A DNA stretch of 64,000 nucleotides from Stagonosporopsis chrysanthemi (taxonomy: Eukaryota; Ascomycota; Dothideomycetes; Pleosporales; Didymellaceae), in the NCBI GenBank assembly GCA_022560025.1, contig JAFISE010000095.1:1-64000 (forward strand), in the 5' to 3' direction. Positions 21,739 to 33,428 of this stretch are shown piece after piece; the first letter of the stretch is position 1; each line of letters opens with the position of its first letter. The position numbers and the translations under genes are program-made. The notes below the pieces were generated by a model. The model was not told where the DNA came from and did not search any database. It saw only the letters and a program-made list of their open reading frames with translations.

Positions 21739-22769
21739 CTAACGTTGCGCTGATACATGGAACTGGAAGCAGGAAATGAGGTTGGAAACTGGGAATGAGC
21801 TGTAGTGGCTGTGTGGCGCACGGCACTAGCGTGTGCGCTCGGCCCGATGTCCTGCAACTTTCCTCTCTTCCCGGAGCTTCGGTTGCGTGCTGTTGGGTGA
21901 GCGATTCACTTGGCTGTACTTGAGCTTTGAAAGAGGACCTGATGTCAATACACAGTGTCAAGCCCGTCTGCGCCGGTTTGCTATGAACGCCGAGAATCGA
22001 GGGAGCCGGTAGCCAAACACTCCATTGACGCCTTACGGACATCGGGTTGTCAGCCCTCACATAGCTCCATACTGGCAGCGGCGCTACTTCTCACAGCAGT
22101 CATGAAAGGGAGTGGCCTTGGCCAATAAATTACTGAAGGTTTCTTTGCCACCAGAAAGCAGTAACAGATGGGGAGATTCGTTCCCGATCTGAGACGATGA
22201 GGCGCATCCATCATCACATACGCTTGATCAGTCTATAGCTGCAATATGCATTAGCTCGGACGAGCTTCACGATCCGGATTCTCACAGAAATTACAGGAGT
22301 AAGACGTGCACAACATCCAGAGGGAGAGCTCGACGCCTCAGAATGCCAGAGCGAGCAGTACAATCGCGGTCAGAACTGCGTGGACCCAATCACAATGGGT
22401 GAAGAAGAGGCACAGACAGAGGTTTGATAGCGTGTTCTATGGGAGACAAGTCTTGATATATCGCTGCAGCAACTTACAACGACCAACCACTATTCGACAA
22501 AAACACGCCCGTGGAAGTATATCTAGTCTAACAACTGTGCAACATGATCTGCTAGACAAATGGAATGCTAAACTGAATTTGCGTCGTCGAGGTTGCGCCT
22601 ACCTACTCAGCAGGGTTAGTCCATCACTGGGTATCAGTTCAAGCGTAGTAGAAGTCGTCACTCGAATCGGCTGTCAGGGAACGCGCAAATCTTCATGAAC
22701 GATTCGCTCAGTCCATCGAGTTCGTTTTAGGCTCTAACTCTAACCCGAACGAAAAGCCATAGAAGCTCC
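21739..22769. other. Intergenic, 1.0 kb
   Basis: This lies upstream of the papain-like gene and downstream of the SWIM-RING gene. There are short open frames on both strands with no motif. Nothing further is seen. Confidence 0.35.
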
Positions 22770-23732
22770 TCACCATCTACGTCCAAGATGGCGCCTCACC
22801 CAGAACGGATGATAGCTTGAGTAATCTCTCTCGCCGCTCAGGCCCAGTTGACCAGCCACATTCAGATACCCGTCCTCGTTTCTTTGTAGGCCCTTGACAT
22901 CAATGTCGCCCAGGCTGCCACCAAACACGTTATTGGTATCCCAGCTAGCTCGACAGTACGGACATGTTGCTTTACCCGTTGCAGCAACCTGGATCCAGGA
23001 CTGCATACAACCCGTGTGCACGTTGTTGCCGCAGCTGGCCTTGCAGTACACGACTTCATCATGCTCTTGATTCAGCTCGTCGTAGCAAATAGGACATTCC
23101 CCTTCAATAGGCTTGCGATTGCCATCCTGTCCTTCGCCAGGTTTGTCATTACCGTCCGTCTCGACACCGGGGATAAGCGGTGCATTCTTGATCAGTTCGT
23201 GCAATTCAGTGCCGGTGAGCCCGAGTTGATACGCAACATTCTCCCTAGCCTTAAGAACCCGGAGCATAACATAGATGATGTGCTTGCATTGATTCCCTTT
23301 CTTTGCGTGAGGGCAATCGCAGCCAGGTTCGAGGCCCACATTGACCGTATAGATGTTGCCTGTCGAGCCAGCAATGACCACCTTCTCTTCAGGAAGCTCA
23401 TCGGTGCCACATCTTTCTCGGGAAAGTACTGTCAAGCGTTGTGTGAGGGCGCGGTTCTTAATTTCGATGTAGCTTCCAGGCGCATGTGACCGGTAGCGGC
23501 GGAGACGCTTCTCCTCAGGTGGTGCAGAGCTGCCGCTCTTGGTCTTCCTCTTTTTCATCTTCTGGAACGCGTCCTCGCCAGGTTCAACCTCGGACCCCAT
23601 CGCCATTGTTTTCCGTTTCTTCACAGGTAGCGGGTCATCATCTTGGAGGTCGCTCTCGCTGCCCTCGACGTAGCTCAGAGCTGCCTTTCGCTTGCGTGTA
23701 GGTCGGGATCGTGGCAGGAGCGCAGGATTCAT
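22770..23732 (-). CDS. SWIM and RING zinc-finger protein, probable E3 ubiquitin ligase
   Basis: One exon, 320 aa, starting at the ATG of MNPALLPRSRP; the 16 codons upstream open only with TTG. The first 75 residues are basic and carry KKRK-type nuclear localisation patches. A SWIM finger lies at about 138-152 (CDCPHAKKGNQCKH, the CxCx(n)CxH pattern) and a RING domain at about 213-260 (CPICYDEL, then CGNNVHTGCMQSW and CPYCRASW). The SWIM-then-RING order is that of MEX/ZSWIM2-type E3 ligases, where SWIM binds substrate and RING recruits E2. The tail after the RING (DYSSYHPFWVRRHLGRRW) is distinctive. Ubiquitin ligase activity is inferred from the domains. It lies in tandem with the AAAP transporter, with 444 bp between them. 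Confidence 0.88.
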   Translation of the reverse strand: MNPALLPRSRPTRKRKAALSYVEGSESDLQDDDPLPVKKRKTMAMGSEVEPGEDAFQKMKKRKTKSGSSAPPEEKRLRRYRSHAPGSYIEIKNRALTQRLTVLSRERCGTDELPEEKVVIAGSTGNIYTVNVGLEPGCDCPHAKKGNQCKHIIYVMLRVLKARENVAYQLGLTGTELHELIKNAPLIPGVETDGNDKPGEGQDGNRKPIEGECPICYDELNQEHDEVVYCKASCGNNVHTGCMQSWIQVAATGKATCPYCRASWDTNNVFGGSLGDIDVKGLQRNEDGYLNVAGQLGLSGERDYSSYHPFWVRRHLGRRW

Positions 23733-24176
23733 GCTGATGGGACCGACCAGCACACGTAATGAGCTGGTGATCCGGGCCAAGAGAGTTTCGAACTCGAGTA
23801 GATTGTCGAAGCAGTGGCAATCTCCTCGAGTGTTAGATTGTGGGGGGTGACGTATCGATAACGCCAGTCGCGTCGCGCGGTCACGTGAGCTTTCTGACTA
23901 TACATCGGCAGGACGGTGGAGCTCGTACTTCAAGATGTACAGGTCAGAATTATAAATCTTGCGCATCGTGATTAAGCCTCAGCGGCACCTAATTTATTAT
24001 TCTTGCTTTGTGGCGAGTTGCCATTGCGATGCGAGTTATTCTCTTCCTCTCTCAGCCAGTCTGCCACGAGGAGGAGACAAGCTAAGTCTGATGATCATGA
24101 CTACCTCATTCGCAAACAAGCTAAGCTTATGAACTCCGCTCACTTGAGTGTCCCTCTTCGGCATCTCTTTTCGCAA
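23733..24176. other. Intergenic, 444 bp
   Basis: This contains the promoter of the SWIM-RING gene and the 3' end of the AAAP transporter. No feature stands out. Confidence 0.35.
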
Positions 24177-25961
24177 TCACATCTCCTTCGCTGTCACGAC
24201 TGCGCTGATAGGCGACCAATTGTTAGCGCAGGAGAATGGTTCGCCCCCAGAACCATCGTGAAGTTCATTTCCAGACGCCCACATGCCCAAAGCAAACTAT
24301 GGGTGTGTTAGATCGTGCCTGACAACGAGCGACGTGCACAAGACTTACAATAGCCACCCCGATGCAGAAGAGAAGAGCGTTACAGACTGACCACACAGTC
24401 GTACGCTTGTTCTTGAACCAATCTCCTCGATGCTGATAGAACCACATGACCATAGGTAGCGAATCTAAAAAAATTTAGTATGCTCCATATGTGTCGAATC
24501 TTCTGGGACGCGAACTTACAGCTGAACCAGGAGCCAAAAAGTGCAGCAATGAGCCCAAGCAAGAGGTTGAAGTTTGGGATTGCCTCAGCAAGTAGCCACG
24601 CGACAATCCAAAGCCCTGCGCATACGGCCACCCAGCCTCCAATACTTTTGACGCTCTTTTGATGAACAACACCAGTCCCCTTCCACATGCGAAAGTAGAT
24701 ATACTTGCAAGCCACAGATCCGTTGACCGTACCCGAGATGATGATTGTTGGGATGGCGAAGACAAAAGCAACAGTAGTGATCACCGGGCTTGCTGAGCCG
24801 AGGGCAGGAGACGTGACAAGAGGGCCAGCGTAGTAATAGATCACAGCTGACATAAGCAGATAGAAACTGATAGCGATGCCTTGCTCGAAGAAAAGTGCTT
24901 TCTTGAATTCGCGCGGATCTCTCATTTCGGATTGAAAGGAAATAAAGGCAACGTGCCCGGCTGATTACAGTCAACACACATCTCCCGCATTGGAAGAAGA
25001 CTCACTGTAAGCTAGAATGATATTGAGCACCGGTCCCAAGCCCGTCAAAAATGACACTCCTGGACGCACAGTAGCGATCTGACCCGCATCTGGCTTGGAA
25101 ATTCCAATGCCAATCATGACGATAAGTACTGCTAGAATGATGCTGATACAAGCTTTAAGTATCAGCAGCGTGGGCTTCTTTTCCTTGACGAGTCAACTTA
25201 CAGATGATGGAGAATTTACTGATGTTCCGGAATGTTCTTGGAAGACCAAGAAGGAAACAGATAATCATACCAGCGACACTGAAAATGATTGTGCAAGCTC
25301 CATGATTGGTCAAAGCGTTCATGGCAACAGCAAATGTGAGTACATGCGCACCGCTGATAAACACGAGAATCAAGATCGAGGCGATAGACACGACCTCTCT
25401 TCCTACGGGGCCGGCAATGAGTTCTCCACAGTCAGGGAATGATTGCACTCTCGGATAAGCGAGCTTGAACTCGCCAATAAGCCACCCGGTGTAGGTTGCG
25501 ATCAGCCCTAAGAAGGCAATACAAAGAAGACCCGGTACGGCCCCCAGGATTGCAAGAGCTTGTGGTAGTGCAAGTACGCCAAGAGAGACATTTTCAGCGA
25601 GCATCACTATGCCATGTTAGGTGCATGCCGTGCAAGACGATAAGGAACTTCTTACAAAAACCTGTCTGCCTGTCTTATACATTAGCAAACTGTGAAAACT
25701 AACGTTTTCGGACGCCATTTGACTAAGAACAACCAATACTGACCACCATACACATGTTGTGTATTGGACCTCAGCTCCTGCTTCGCTCCCGAAGGTATTG
25801 CCATTGGTAGACAATGGGACTTGCTGTTCAATGTCTGACGCGACGTTGCATTGCTGCAAATTAAGCTCGTTTGGTCGCTGCTGCCCTCTCGTCGTCTCTT
25901 GTTCATTTTTGGTGGTCCTGACGGAGGCGTTGCTACGCCTGGAAGGGAGGAGTATAGCCAT
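24177..25961 (-). CDS. AAAP-family amino-acid transporter (neutral amino-acid permease type)
   Basis: Seven exons: 25961-25744, 25669-25656, 25606-25202, 25152-25006, 24960-24520, 24464-24349 and 24296-24177. Together they give 486 aa with every junction in frame. The second exon is a 14-nt microexon; it is needed to join ...TTCVWW to QTGFLMLAENVSLGVLALPQ, a conserved opening of fungal Mtr-like permeases. About eleven membrane segments follow a 65-residue hydrophilic N-terminus. Family landmarks are MIGIGISKPDAGQ, YSLPMVMWFYQ and the ending FSCANNWSP. Known for the family: proton-coupled uptake of neutral or aromatic amino acids at the plasma membrane. The final intron carries GTAAGT and a CATAG acceptor. 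Substrate cannot be told from sequence. Confidence 0.88.
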
Positions 25962-26961
25962 GAAATAAAACGTGGAGCTTATTCGCGAGTACCGAGGAGG
26001 TTGAAGTGTTGACAGAGAGCTCTCTTTTAGTGGGGGTGAGTATAGCTACGTATTATAGCGCGAATTATTAAACTCCAACAAAGCTGGTGCCGATCTCGTC
26101 GAACCCTGATTGTAGTCGATTGATGAGGACATCACGCCCAACATGATGGGATCGAGTGGGGTATACAGAGCGAGCCATGGTTCGAAGAGTAGCACTCGCT
26201 CGCTATCGCACAAATTCAGCTGGCGGAGATAGCTTGAGTTGAGGATGCATCCATCGTGAAGTCCCCCAGGATACAGCTTCGACTTCGACAGTCATGCTCT
26301 GCGATTGTCCGGCAACAATTATGGCACTTGCCGATGTCTACAGTTCCTGGCCGCATTCCGATCGAACTACATTTATCAGCCATGTGCACTCTGCTGGGTC
26401 AGGGCCATTGGGGTGCAGAAGACGGTGAGGCTAAAACGAACGGTTGGGTTGAGGCTAGCACTAATTAGCGGGAGCTAAGACAAGCTCGGGCTGGTGGCCG
26501 AATGGGAAGTTGCGTTGCAGCGTTCATGCTCCTCACCAATCAAAGACGACAAACATCCCCAGGTTCGGAGCTGGGGATTGCGGAACAAAAGACGCAGGCT
26601 CATGTAATCCGCCTAATGGCGAAAAGGATGCACATCCTGCCAAGGGGAGGTTGGAGGCCGCGCAGCATTGCCGCCGGTGCGCCGGCGGTACTGGCCTGAA
26701 GCTCGACACACAGAGCACCCCCCTTCGTCACTAAATCACCACATCACTGCCACGACGCGTTGCAGCTGCCGTTGTACCATTCGATCCGTGGGTAACACAC
26801 AAAGACACAATACTTTGGAGGTAAGCGTCAGTCGCGCCGCCTCCTTTGACGCGCATCTCAGCTTCTCTCCACCTTACCCTGACAGCCCTCGTCGCCAGAG
26901 CATTGAGAGTACGACACGATACTGACGCGTCCGTAGATCAGCTACGCGACCACACATCACC
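25962..26961. promoter_or_regulatory. Divergent promoter region, AAAP transporter / peroxiredoxin
   Basis: This 1.0 kb separates two divergent start codons. Open frames are short and overlap on both strands. The last 200 bp before the peroxiredoxin start are C- and A-rich, as in fungal 5' leaders. No specific site is claimed. Confidence 0.45.
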
Positions 26962-27814
26962 ATGGTTGAACTGCGCAAACGCAAGACGCCCCCTCCCGCG
27001 CCTGTGCGCCCAGCCAAGAAGGCGGCGGCACCCAAGGGCAAGAAAGCCGCAGGTGGGAAGCCAAAGACGGTCGTCGAGCAGACGACTGATGCCGTCACCG
27101 AAGCCGCAGCCGTCGTCACCGAGGCTGTGAACGAAGCAGTCGACACTGCCGCCAAAGCTGTCGCCGATGCAACCAGCAGCGTGAGCAAGCCGACAGCAGA
27201 TGCGGCTCCCACAAAGGGGCCGCCCAAGGCCGGCGACACCATCGACCTCGCCAACTTTGGTGAAGAGGTCGAGACGCACGATGGAAAAAAGACTACGCTT
27301 GCGAAGCTTGTCGAGGAGAGCAAGGGCGGTGTTGTGCTCTTCACCTATCCCAAGGCCTCAACACCAGGATGTACGTCGATGCGCCACATCATTCAGAGCC
27401 ATTGCTAACACACATACAGGCACTACACAGGTCTGTCTGTTTCGCGACTCGTACGCGCCCCTTACTGCGACCGGCTTCAGCATCTTTGGTCTTTCCAACG
27501 ACAGCCCCAAGGCCAATACGACGTTCAAGACCAAGCAGAACCTCCCGTACAGCCTGCTATGCGACCCTTCACAAACCCTCATCTCGGCCATTGGTCTGAA
27601 GAAGGCACCCAAGGGCACTACTCGGGGTGTCTTCGTGGTGGACAAGAAGGGCAAAGTCCTGGCTTCTGAGCCTGGCAGCCCGGCTGGCACCCACAAAATC
27701 GTACAGGATCTGGTCGCAGGCAGCGATCAGGCCAACAGGGACGATGCTGAGGCTGCCGAAACTGCCGCCGAGGTTGCTGTCACAGCGGCAGAAGTCGATG
27801 GCGATAAACTATGA
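26962..27814 (+). CDS. DOT5: Dot5/PrxQ-type peroxiredoxin with basic N-terminal extension
   Basis: Two exons, 26962-27370 and 27420-27814, give 267 aa. The intron falls within the codon of the peroxidatic cysteine (TG|C formed as T|GC): the junction reads STPGCTTQVCLFRD with C137 peroxidatic and C142 resolving, the C-x4-C arrangement of atypical 2-Cys PrxQ/BCP enzymes. The AhpC/TSA fold runs to about residue 240 (SIFGLSNDSPKANTTFK, LPYSLLCDP, TTRGVFVVDKKGKVL). Residues 1-90 are Lys/Ala/Pro-rich with KAAAPKGKKA patches, like a nuclear-targeting tail, and then an Ala/Val/Thr-rich helix. Yeast Dot5 is a nuclear thiol peroxidase with a comparable extension. It reduces peroxides using thioredoxin-type donors. 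An Ala/Glu-rich tail ends the protein. Confidence 0.9.
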
Positions 27815-28525
27815 TGCGTGGGTGTTTGCTCGTGTATTTAGCAGGCATTAGTATGTCATTCTTCAATGGCACCGAAAGGGGTACGAGCTCGTGCACAGGC
27901 TGCTGTTGTGCATGTCCGCAAGTGCTGCTAATTTTGCCCATTGGGTAACACCACCTCAATTACCCTTTCACTGCTTGGTCAGTAGCGCATTACTATTTAA
28001 ACGTGCAAGTGTATAATTGGCCATAAGCGCACGCTCTTCTCCTCGTAGACCATGCTTCAATTATCACTTATCTAAACTCGGCAACTTCGCACGCCACCCT
28101 TCATCCACCATGCCTAAGCTCGTAGTCATCATGAACATCACCAACCAACAGGTGGCAGTCTTGGGCGCAGTTGCAACACGCCGACAGAGTGCTGTGTTAT
28201 TTGCTTGGTCTGATTTCATTGTATTTTAATGTATTCTACAGGCCATGCGCGTCAAAAGCAGATGGCTCGCTGCTAGCAATGTGTGCTCCAGGAACAAGAA
28301 TTGATCTTGCAATACCTGTGATTGCCATTCAGATCTGTGATTAGCGGTGATGTACTGACTTTGCAGATCACCCAAAGTCCCTCAAAGCAGCTACTTCAGC
28401 TTGTGCGTGAAAGCATGCTAACTCTTCGTCTCGACGTTCCTTTGTCGAATGGTAAGAGGTATAGCCATGGAGGAAAAGACAGGCGATACCGATTGCGATA
28501 TGTTGGTCCGCTCACAACGACTTGT
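27815..28525. other. Intergenic between convergent genes, 711 bp
   Basis: The peroxiredoxin and histidine-kinase genes converge here. Short open frames are present but have no gene-like support. Confidence 0.35.
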
Positions 28526-31500
28526 TCAATCCCCAGACGAAGACGAAGGCGAGGTTGATGGTTCACCAGTACGTTTTGCCTCACCCCGCCTCGTCTCTAG
28601 ATTCCTGAGAAACTTTTCGAGTTGTTTGAAGTTGATGGGTTTCGTCATGAAATGGTCGATGCCGGAATTCCAAGCCTCCAGTTTAGCGCTCGCGGAGGCC
28701 AACCCTGTTACAGCGATAATGTAGCACCGAGGAACATTATATTCTTGTTCGTATTGTCTTATTGCCCGTGTGGCGGACACTCCGTCCATAACAGGCATTG
28801 ACATGTCCATGAGGATCACATCGAATTGCGACGGTGCCGACTGGTATGTACGCAGCGCTTCAAGCCCGTTTTCTGCTTCAGTGTACTGCAGCTTATATTT
28901 TTTCATGAATGCTACCAGAAGCTGCGAAAGTAAGCTCAGTGTCTAATGATGCGTGCAGCAGCGATGAACTTACCCTACGGTTGATTACGTTGTCATCTGT
29001 TATGAGGACACTCGACGCAGTGCCGACCGATCTGACCGGTGTTGGAAGCTTTGAGCGAATTGGGATTTCACACTCCGAGATGGTGGTCGTCCCTGCAGGC
29101 GGCTTTGGAGAGTCCGCGTCCTGCGAAGTTGGTATTGGAGTATTGCGCTTGTCAGACTGGCTCCAATAAGGTTGATTCAAAAGTGGTGGCATCTCATTAG
29201 CTGGAGACAAAGCGAAGGCGGGAGGAGAGCTAATTAGCATCCCATTCAAAGGCGATCGCGAATCATCTGGACTTGAAGTTCGCAGAAAATTCTCGTCAGG
29301 GTTTTCAAACCGGTCGAGACATTTGTTCAACACAAAAGCAAGTTTATAGGGTCCAAGTCTGGATGACAGTGAGTACGTCTGAGGTGTAAAAGAGAGGGCT
29401 CACTTACGGCTGGGCCATGATCTCGACCACAGACTCTTTACTTCGGACACGAACATCCGAACGGAGGGTCGCCGCCTCCAGGGCATCCAGCGCAACGAAT
29501 ATTGTCACTGCCGCTCTCGTGGCATTGACCTCGGCTCTCTTATCCCGAATCGAGGCAAGGTAAGCAAACGATGGTTCAGGACAGATAACAAGATCAGCAT
29601 TATTGCCTTCCCAACTGGTCGTCTGCACAACGTCCATCTTTAAGTGATTGGCCAGGGTTGTCGCCAACGCACTTGTGAACTTTTTGAGACCTTCAGCGTT
29701 CTGTGGTTCGTCTAGAATGTCCTGGTTATCCTCGACTCTGCGCAAGATGCATATTTTGCGGCCCTTTAGTCGCGGCAGCCAGGACAGGTACTCCTCTCTC
29801 TGAGGGAGAGCGACATGTGCCGTCTCAGGTCGAGGCAAGGATAATTTGACAGTGATCTTGGTTCCAGTGGAATGATCACTGCTAACTTGAATCTTTCCAC
29901 CATTTGTCTCAATGATCTGTCGAACGATACTCAGCCCTAAGCCCACCCCGGAACTGTGTGGGTTCTCTTGTGAAAAAGGCTGGAATGCTTTGTTGGCGAG
30001 AAATGCGGGGCTCATGCCGGTGCCTGTATCTTTAATGGTGAGCGTGACAGTAGTAGCTGAACCGGTAGACTTAGTGTTGTCTGTGGCGTGAAGCGAAACA
30101 ATAACATGTCCCCGGTGCGTGTACTTGATGGCATTGCCGAAGAGACTGTAAAAGTATCAGCGTTGTGTATATCTAGACGCCCACACATGTCTTACTTCAT
30201 AACGGTTCTCTTCCAGGGCCCAACAGGAAAGCAGTAAATCCAGTCCTGCTCATGAGCGACGTCTAAGACGATGTAGCATGTTTTGCGATTTGTTGTGACA
30301 TCCGGTGTATCAGAGTCGGTGGATGTCGTTGTGACTGACCCTGCGGGAGACAACGGTGCGTTCTTTGAACTCATAATAGGGAGAAAAGATGACCCAGCAA
30401 ACACAGCCTCCACAACCTCCTCGGTTGCTATACACAGGTCGAATGCTGGATCTCGTAATGAGCGTTGCGTTTTACGAGGTTTAGATGAAAGACGCACAGT
30501 CTTCGTATTCTTGAGGCGTCTGCTGGACACGTTCTTGTGAGTTTCGCTCATTTTCGAATGATCCATAACATGATTGATCGTGTCAAGTAAAGTCTGACCG
30601 CAACTATTCAGTGAGTTGAGCATACTCGTTTGGAATGTGTCAAGCGGCGTGTCCTTGATAAATTCCAATGTACCCAATATGCCGTGTAGAGGCGAACGCA
30701 GTTCATGTGAGATAGAGGCAACAAAGGTGGTCTTCTGTTGATTCAGTGCAACAGCATCTAGACGCGATAGCTCTCGCATAATCGAATGGCTGAAAATGTT
30801 GAAGTACGCCAGGTCCACGGAAATTGAGAGCAGCCGGTCGGGGTTGTTGGTCCAACAAAGACAGCCTGTCGGTTTAGCAAATGATCGACATAACTGGGAA
30901 GTAGACATTACCTGCGAACCATCTTGATCTCTCATAATCCCAGAACGGCACGAATGCTACGCTTCGTGCGTTTCGCAGTAGTCCAGAGATTGCCTTCGAG
31001 TTTCGAGACGCTTGCCCTCTTCTTCGGTTAGCTGTGTGGTGAGGACCCTCACTACCCATAGCTCCCTCGTAGGTATCTTTGTTGGAAGATGAGTCGTCTG
31101 TGGAAGACATGGATACACCATCGACCGTGTAGTTGAAAACTTTACCGTGGGGGTGGTCCCGCAACAAGCGGGCCAAGCTAGTCTCAGCAAGTGACTCGAT
31201 TCCCGGTGTGCCGTCTGCATTTACAATTGGTCTAGATGGCGCAGCTCCAAGGATTTGACATCTCTTCGACCGTGAAGAATTCGTTCCCTGGTTAGCATTG
31301 CTGCTTTGCGAACTGCTCCCATCGCTCGAATCCGATTTTGACTTTAGCCCTGCAGAGTCTGAGAGACTGTCGTTGGGTCCTTCATGTTCTGGAGCAGTTG
31401 GGTGCTGACGATGACCAGTTGCTGCAACAGACGCATCAAGAATCAGAACTCCGTCCAAGTCACTGGATGCAAGCATGACACTGGCAGCTCGTGCGAACAT

Positions 31501-32592
31501 AGATCGAGAGTTCATCGGTAGAATGGTGTCTTGTAGAGCTCGTAACGATGTCACACGTGTGGAGCCGGCTCGTACGGTCACAGAACCAGCCGAGAACTGT
31601 TGTTCCTTGTGTCCTGATGGGACTTGCTCAGGATCTTGAGACCCGGCTTGCGATGCTTGCGAGCCCGCACCACTCGTCTCAGCCGCACGCACTGCATGGT
31701 TTGTTGCGGTCAAGTTGTGCAGAGCTTGCGGTTCTACCTCTGATCCGAACGTCGATGATGTGGTCGTAGGAGAGAGTGGTTCCGATCCAAATTGATCGTC
31801 ATTGTCAAGTGGCAGCAACCCTGATGCACCTTCCGCAAAGGAAATCAGCCCTCGAGTAAGTTTTTCACCGCGCTTGAACCGGTCTTTGATTGTGTAGGTG
31901 CCTAAGTAGTCGCTGATTGTGGCCGCAAGATCGGACAGGAAGGTCCTGTCATCGACGGAGACATATTGCCTAGGCTCGTCATCAAACATACACAGCGCAC
32001 CCACGACCGCACCTTGCGGGCCTACAAGTGCTACTCCAGCGTAGAATCTCACGTGTGGGGCACCTTGAACATAAGTGCGTTGTGCATATCGATCGCTGCC
32101 ACGAAGGTCCTCGTACACAATGACTGGTATTCTGCCGTTCGTGGAAGCCTTGGCCGCATCCAATGAAAGGACTTCTTCGCACACCCCAAAGTTCCGCGGG
32201 ATGCTGACACTGCCCAACCACAATTGGGAAGACCCATCTTGTGGAGGGGTTCCGCCATGGAGGGAATTTCGAGGTGTCGCCTCCGCCAAAACGTGCTGGC
32301 ATTTGTCGTCTATCAGCGAAACTAGAGCTCTCTGCGCATTCATGCGCAAAGCTGCCAGCTGACACAGCGCATTCAAAGTCGAGTCCGTTGAGAGCCGCGG
32401 GTGGTAATCAGCCGGTAGCGATGGCTCTGGCCCTGGGGCCAACTTGAGGCGTGGCAAGTCGCGGTAGGCAGCGGCATATTGCAGAACTTCACGTTCTCTC
32501 TTCTTTTCAGAGACAGGCCTACTGTGTGGTGTGAGCGGCGTGCGATGCATGTCGAAGACCAGATCCGGGCCGACGTTTGTTGGAGGGATCAT
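28526..32592 (-). CDS. GAF-domain hybrid sensor histidine kinase
   Basis: Five exons, 32592-30912, 30865-30196, 30145-29408, 29358-28974 and 28921-28526, give 1,289 aa with all junctions in frame. A GAF domain spans about residues 60-250 (ALCQLAALRMNAQRALVSLIDD and GALCMFDDEPR). A Ser-rich linker leads to HisKA with the H-box SISHELRSPLHGILG (His about 614). A 120-residue insert follows, then HATPase_c with N-box LFGNAIKYT, G1 KDTGTGMS, F-box FQPFSQEN and G2 SSGVGLGLSIV. A receiver domain at the C-terminus keeps all key residues: VLITDDN, phospho-acceptor Asp about 1197 in LMDMSMP, Thr in VTGL and Lys in TKP. There is no membrane segment, so it is cytosolic. Signals would pass via an Ypd1-type phosphotransfer protein. 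GAF kinases of this type are common in filamentous ascomycetes; the ligand is unknown. Confidence 0.93.
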
Positions 32593-33428
32593 CGAACAAC
32601 CGCCTCACACCCCACGCTCTGAAGGAACTCAGGGGAAATAGGGAGGGCGTCAGTTGTGTCGAGCAACTGAGTGAGGTTTGCGCCTCGCGATCAGCATCTG
32701 TTTTCGCCGCCACCGGCCCTACGAGTGTTTCGGGACGGATTGAGTCTGGACTCGACTGCCCTAGCACTTGGGACTGTTGCTCAAGCGGCTATCGCCTTTC
32801 CAAACTAGCGTAGTGGCATGAGGGCATTTTAACGGGCTAGATCTCAGATCTCGTGCATTTGGCGCACTTTTACCTGTGTTTCCAATCTCACACGTGGGTA
32901 CTATTGGAAAAGGTTGTATCAGCGCAGAGGATCTACAGATGATGCGGCGGTTCGCCTGTGAGTGAGTGCCGGAACGGTTTCCGGTATTTAGGCGCCCATC
33001 AAGTTCACCGCAATTTCCGCCTTGATATCGACGAATGCGGCTTTGCGCCTCAGATAGATGGTTTTGCAAGCATTGCGCTTCATTTCAATGCCTCGCGCAT
33101 CTGTAATCCCAAGTCCAGGTTGAGGAAAACGCTGCAGTGAATTTACACTCCAAACCATGCAACTGGAACGGTGAAAAGTCGCTAACAACCTGCTACCAAT
33201 ATGGTTATGGGCGACAATGGCTGCAATGTACACGGTATCTCACGACAACATCACTGCATTGGCCGTCGAAGTCGTTGTGTGATAAATAGAATGATCGAGG
33301 GCGAAGTTACGCGTTCGCAACAGTAGAAATATGTTAATGTGATCTTCGGCGTTACAGCATATAGTAAGTCTATGAACGTGTTGTCAAGAAGCAAGACAGA
33401 AATAGGAAGCAGTACTTTTATACCATGA
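32593..33428. other. Intergenic, 836 bp
   Basis: This lies upstream of the histidine kinase and downstream of the quinate dehydrogenase gene. No coding frame, repeat or site could be supported. Confidence 0.35.

Noticed and set aside
23733..23780. Longer N-terminus for the SWIM-RING protein.
   Set aside because: The extension opens with TTG only; the first ATG is at 23732.
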